Shown here: positions 61,261-64,000 of the stretch, piece after piece | Numbering within the stretch: the first letter of the stretch is position 1 | Layout of the letters: each line of letters starts with the position of its first letter | Origin: DASXRA01 sp036502575 | GTDB taxonomy: Bacteria > Actinomycetota > Actinomycetes > Mycobacteriales > Jatrophihabitantaceae | Direction of reading: 5' to 3' | DNA: 64,000 nucleotides | Assembly: GCA_036502575.1 (NCBI GenBank) | Contig: DASXYL010000040.1 | Span: 105,718-169,717, forward strand | Made by a program: the position numbers and the translations under genes | The notes under the pieces: model-generated | What the model was told of the DNA's origin: nothing | The model's input: only the letters and a program-made list of their open reading frames with translations | The model's database searches: none

Positions 61261-61964
61261 CGCGAGACCTCCTCGGCGGCCGATTCGGGGTAGCGCGTGG
61301 CCAGCAATCCCCGGCAGAAGTGAGCGTTGCCGTCGATGCTGACTCGGACGGTGCGGGCGAAACGCAGCCGCAGGGGCGCGTCCTCGGGTTCGACCGGCGC
61401 GCCGTCGTCGCCGACCAGCACGAGGCATCCTGGGTCGAGCGGCAGATCGACGTCGGCGCGCCGGCGCAGGAGCCTTTGCCGCTCGGCGCCGGCGGGTAGG
61501 TCAGCCAGCCGCGCCTGGGGCAGCGACTCGATCGTCCACCCGTCGGCGAGCAGCCGGCGGCAGGCTCGCTCCATGGCGGCGACGTGCGCCTTGCGTTGGA
61601 AGTTGCGGCGCAGGTCGTCCAGTTCCGAGGCGGCCTCGTCGGGGAACGACCCGACGAAGCCGGCCCCGGCGGCCACCCCCGAATTGATCGCGTCAGAGGC
61701 GAAGTGGTCCTCCAGGACGATCGACACGGTGTCGATGCCCGGGACGGAACGCACGGCATCCTGCGCGTCGGCCACCATCAGATAGGCAAAGTTCGGTGCG
61801 CAGAAATAGGTCGGCAATCGCAGGCGTACCTCCGAGTGCCGGCCGTCCACCGTGGACGACGTGACGAACCCGAGGTCCACGATCGACTCGTCGAGCTCCG
61901 GATCCCGGACCGTGCGCAGCGCGTCGACCACCTCGTCGTGCCGGTCCGTCTGAACGAGAGTCAC
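61257..61964 (-). CDS. MIP18/DUF59 iron-sulfur-assembly-like protein
   Basis: This 235-residue protein has an N-terminal MIP18 domain (VVDALRTVRDPELDESIVDLGFVTSSTVDGRHSEVRLRLPTYFCAPNFAYLMVADAQDAV) containing the conserved DPE and a cysteine near residue 58, followed by a family-specific region. It occurs in propane/methane monooxygenase clusters of mycobacteria and rhodococci, where a maturation role is suspected. The GTG at 61964 overlaps the amidohydrolase stop (GTGA), and its own stop overlaps the alcohol dehydrogenase start; a longer ORF reaching 62168 would lie inside the amidohydrolase. Confidence 0.88.
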   Translation of the reverse strand: MTLVQTDRHDEVVDALRTVRDPELDESIVDLGFVTSSTVDGRHSEVRLRLPTYFCAPNFAYLMVADAQDAVRSVPGIDTVSIVLEDHFASDAINSGVAAGAGFVGSFPDEAASELDDLRRNFQRKAHVAAMERACRRLLADGWTIESLPQARLADLPAGAERQRLLRRRADVDLPLDPGCLVLVGDDGAPVEPEDAPLRLRFARTVRVSIDGNAHFCRGLLATRYPESAAEEVSR

Positions 61965-62989
61965 GACGATGCGCCGACAGCGACGCCGGTCTCGGGCTCT
62001 TCGGGGATCTTGATCGCGAGCTCGGGCGGCACGTCGATGTCGTACAGCTTGGCTGCATTCAGGCCGAGGATCTTCTTCTTCTGATCGGTCGTGATCGGCG
62101 CGTAATCGGTCATGTCCTCGGGGATCTGGAAGTCGACGAAGCGTTCGATCAGCCACTTGGGCGTCCACAACGCGTAGTCGCTAGCGAAGGTGATCTTGTC
62201 CTCGCCGATCCAGTACAGCAGTTCGCCGATCACCTGGGCGAAGTAGCGGGGCCGGGTGTGGATGAACGGCATGACCACCGACAGGCCGCCGTAGACGTTG
62301 GACTCCTGGGTCGCGATCCAGCAGAAGTCCTCCAACCGGGGCAGTCCGCAGTGCTCGACGATGAAGTTGAGGTCCAGGTAGTCCGACGCCACCGCGTCGA
62401 CGTCGTGCACATCGAACGCGTCACGATCCAGCGGCTTGAGCGTCGGGCCCTTGTGGACGTGAATGTTCTTGATCCCGAGGGCGAGGCACTCCTCGAGGTA
62501 GCGCCGGGCCCACGGGTCGGACAGCTTGTATCCGCGGGACTGGCCGTTCCACTCCGCGGTGTAGAGCTTCACCCCGCGCAGGCCGAACTTCTCGGCGTCG
62601 GCGCGCAACCAGTCCAGACCCTCCTCGCCGAAGCGCGGGTCGAACGAGTGGTTATAGGTGAGCCGCTCGGGGTTCTTCTGGGTCAACTCCCACGCCTGGT
62701 CGGACTGGCTGAACATGGTGTGGAAGAAGTCCTTGAGCATCGTCGTCTGGAAGATCGCGTGGTCGGCGTAGCCCTCGTCGAAGATGTCCTTCATCAGCCG
62801 GTCCGGGCCGTAGTAGCAGTACTCGTCGTAGCCCCACTTGACCTCGTCCGGGCTGAGATTCGTGTGGTAGTCGAAGAAGCAATCGATGAACTGCTTGCCG
62901 TGGATGTTCTTCTGGTTCTGAGCGCGCCCGTCCCACAGATGGATGTGGCTATCCACGATGAAGTACTTCTCGCCGTCCTTCGTGTACAT
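61961..62989 (-). CDS. Amidohydrolase-2 family protein of propane monooxygenase clusters
   Basis: This 342-residue TIM-barrel amidohydrolase has VDSHIHLWDG (metal-binding HxH, residues 14-18), HVHKGP (near 168), HCGLP (near 203), and SDYALWTP (near 262), the ligand set of the amidohydrolase-2/decarboxylase-like group. Close relatives accompany prmABCD/mimABCD operons, where their exact role is unsettled. GGAGGAG lies seven bases before the ATG at 62989. It is the first gene of the minus-strand operon divergent from the monooxygenase. Confidence 0.9.
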   Translation of the reverse strand: MYTKDGEKYFIVDSHIHLWDGRAQNQKNIHGKQFIDCFFDYHTNLSPDEVKWGYDEYCYYGPDRLMKDIFDEGYADHAIFQTTMLKDFFHTMFSQSDQAWELTQKNPERLTYNHSFDPRFGEEGLDWLRADAEKFGLRGVKLYTAEWNGQSRGYKLSDPWARRYLEECLALGIKNIHVHKGPTLKPLDRDAFDVHDVDAVASDYLDLNFIVEHCGLPRLEDFCWIATQESNVYGGLSVVMPFIHTRPRYFAQVIGELLYWIGEDKITFASDYALWTPKWLIERFVDFQIPEDMTDYAPITTDQKKKILGLNAAKLYDIDVPPELAIKIPEEPETGVAVGASS

Positions 62990-63050
62990 GCGCGATCTCC
63001 TCCGGGCTGGGTCGGTGACCCGACAGTAGGACCGGCCCGAATCCCGGGTT

Positions 63051-63065
63051 GTCTCAAAACGAGAC
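63051..63065. promoter_or_regulatory. Candidate activator site, copy 1
   Basis: GTCTCAAAACGAGAC is an inverted repeat (GTCTC/GAGAC) sharing the GTCTCA-N3-YGAGAC pattern with the copy at 63372. It lies between the divergent amidohydrolase gene and the small gene at 63120. A lone GTCTCA half-site follows at 63088-63093. Confidence 0.6.
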
Positions 63066-63119
63066 CGTCGCCCCACCTCCAGCGGCCGTCTCATGCGGTG
63101 TCGGATCGAGGAGGCTGCC

Positions 63120-63368
63120 GTGACCGAATCCAACGCATCGAAGCCCGAGACCTACAGCCCGTGGACCGTAGTCAATGTCGTGTTCGCGCACCTCGCGGAC
63201 CAGGGCCTTCATCCCACATTGGGCGATGCCGGTCATCCGGGCGAGCCGGCCGCGGCGCTGCTCCGGGCACTGGGCATCGTCCCCACCATCGAAGGTGACG
63301 CGCGGACGGTGGAACAGACCCGGCGCAAGCTCGCTGAACTGCGGGCGGCCGTCATGGAGGGTCCCTGA
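63120..63368 (+). CDS. Small hypothetical protein upstream of the diiron monooxygenase
   Basis: This 82-residue protein has no recognised domain; it contains SPWTVVNVVFAHLADQGLHPTLGDAGHPGEPAAALLRALGIVP and a helical C-terminus. The GTG at 63120 has GAGGAGG seven bases upstream. It precedes the monooxygenase by 132 bases, with an activator-like palindrome just after its stop, so it may be a separate transcription unit or a leader gene. It is enclosed between the two palindromes. Its function is unknown. Confidence 0.7.
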   Translation: MTESNASKPETYSPWTVVNVVFAHLADQGLHPTLGDAGHPGEPAAALLRALGIVPTIEGDARTVEQTRRKLAELRAAVMEGP

Positions 63369-63371
63369 TGC

Positions 63372-63386
63372 GTCTCAGGATGAGAC
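63372..63386. promoter_or_regulatory. Candidate activator site, copy 2
   Basis: GTCTCAGGATGAGAC is a perfect 6-3-6 inverted repeat 114 bases before the monooxygenase ATG, a position suited to an upstream activating sequence. It shares its half-sites with the 63051 copy. The activator gene itself is not in the window. Confidence 0.68.
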
Positions 63387-63500
63387 CGTTCCGAGTCGCA
63401 TCCGGGGCTCTAATCGTCCTCATCGTGGCGTGGAGCACACGCCATCCCCGAGCCAGCCAGTCATGAGTCGGCAGTAGCAACGACCCGCGAAGGAGTGCCG

Positions 63501-64000
63501 ATGAGCCGTCAGAGTGTGGCGAAAGCCCACCAGAAGATCCAGGAGCTGTCCTGGGAACCGGCGTATCACGAGCCGGTGTCCCACTACGGGACGGACTACA
63601 CGTTCCAGAAGGCCAAGAAGAAGGACCCGCTCAAGCAGGTTCTGCGGTCGTACTTCCCCATGCAGGAGGAGAAGGACCACCGGGTGTACGGCGCCGAGGA
63701 CGGCGCCATCCGCGGCAACATGTTCCGGCAGGTGCAGGAGCGTTGGCTGGAGTGGCAGAAGCTGTTCTTGTCGATCATCCCGTTGCCGGAGATCTCCGCG
63801 GCCCGCGCCATGCCGCTGCTGTTCCGGACGGTGCCGAACCCGGAACTGCACAACGGCCAGGCCATCCAGATGATCGACGAGGTCCGGCACTCGACGATCC
63901 AGCAGAACCTCAAGCGCATCTACATGAACAATTACATCGACCCGGCCGGATTCAACTCGAGCCTGCGCAACTTCCAGAACGACTACTGCGGGACGATCGG
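63501..64000 (+). CDS. mimA: Soluble diiron propane/methane monooxygenase hydroxylase large subunit, 3' end cut off
   Basis: The first 166 residues are visible and match MimA/PrmA, the hydroxylase alpha subunit of binuclear-iron propane monooxygenases: LRSYFPMQEEKDHRVYGAEDGAIRGNMFRQVQERWLEWQKLFLSIIPLPEISAARAM with iron ligand Glu97, and QMIDEVRHSTIQQNLKRIYMNNYIDPAGF with Glu127 and His130 (ExxH). The second ExxH lies beyond the window. AAGGAG precedes the ATG at 63501. The gene should be followed by beta, reductase and coupling subunits outside the window. Propane, and possibly acetone or phenol, is the expected substrate range; the symbol follows mycobacterial usage. Confidence 0.92.
   Translation, partial: MSRQSVAKAHQKIQELSWEPAYHEPVSHYGTDYTFQKAKKKDPLKQVLRSYFPMQEEKDHRVYGAEDGAIRGNMFRQVQERWLEWQKLFLSIIPLPEISAARAMPLLFRTVPNPELHNGQAIQMIDEVRHSTIQQNLKRIYMNNYIDPAGFNSSLRNFQNDYCGTI

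Noticed and set aside
61257..62168. Longer start for the MIP18-domain gene at 62168
   Set aside because: The added residues lie inside the amidohydrolase gene and are arginine-rich shadow; the GTGA overlap at 61961-61964 is a better start.
63425..63445. Sigma-54-like TGGC...GC promoter ahead of the monooxygenase
   Set aside because: The spacing between the GG and GC elements is wrong, and actinobacteria generally lack sigma-54.

Overview
The window is 64 kb of dense, high-GC DNA from an actinobacterium (Actinomycetota). This follows from the GC-rich third codon positions, frequent GTG starts, GTGA/ATGA gene overlaps, and gene orders known from mycobacteria and streptomycetes: zinc-ribbon/RNase H-phosphatase/Nif3, phoH-ybeY-CBS protein-cytidine-deaminase-like, and a DUF222-HNH protein. 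The genus cannot be fixed from the sequence alone. There is no CRISPR array, insertion sequence or prophage; the only accessory-looking module is a MazF-type toxin-antitoxin pair beside a tRNA-Val gene.

Layout. 0-6 kb: a TauE/SafE permease, then a minus-strand housekeeping operon (Nif3, zinc ribbon, RNase H/phosphatase, ArsB-type permease, stress protein), and an Hsp20 gene whose last third is out of frame. 6.5-8.8 kb: two exported proteins. 8.7-11.8 kb: an ECF41 sigma factor divergent from an MFS exporter plus hemerythrin operon; the short gap carries two mirror-image ECF41-type promoters sharing one palindrome. 11.8-29.2 kb: a large C2-acid (oxalate/glyoxylate) catabolic region with two OFA-type transporters, formyl-CoA:oxalate CoA-transferase, an ADP-forming acyl-CoA synthetase, a ThDP decarboxylase-like enzyme, a PanE-like reductase (candidate oxalyl-CoA reductase), glyoxylate carboligase, hydroxypyruvate isomerase, tartronate semialdehyde reductase, glycerate kinase, pyruvate kinase, carbonic anhydrase and a GntR regulator. 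Seven copies of a GCATACNGTATGC-like palindrome sit in front of these transcription units and are absent from the other intergenic gaps examined, so they look like the operators of one regulon. 29.2-31 kb: thiC behind a TPP riboswitch.

31-41 kb: VOC protein, toxin-antitoxin pair, tRNA-Val, SURF1, metallo-hydrolase, the phoH/ybeY block, HIT protein, a secreted GH18 chitinase, a LacI regulator and a Crp-like regulator. 41.9-52.4 kb: a gamma-glutamylation amine-catabolism cluster (GlnA-like ligase, aldehyde dehydrogenase, SDR, FadR-type regulator, PuuD-type amidase, FAD/GcvT oxidoreductase) with a divergent phosphotransferase-APC permease pair. 52.4-59 kb: K+ channel, SppA protease, HNH protein, and an Ada-AlkA/AlkB alkylation repair operon with odd changes in both enzymes. 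59-64 kb: acetate-type transporter, small membrane protein, alcohol dehydrogenase, MIP18-domain protein and amidohydrolase on the minus strand, divergent from the start of a soluble diiron propane/methane monooxygenase (hydroxylase large subunit, cut by the window end). Two GTCTCA-N3-YGAGAC palindromes lie in the divergent region.

Pathway logic of the main region (inference from families): oxalate is imported, activated to oxalyl-CoA, and either decarboxylated to formyl-CoA for energy or reduced to glyoxylate. Glyoxylate is condensed to tartronate semialdehyde, reduced to glycerate, phosphorylated and passed to pyruvate.
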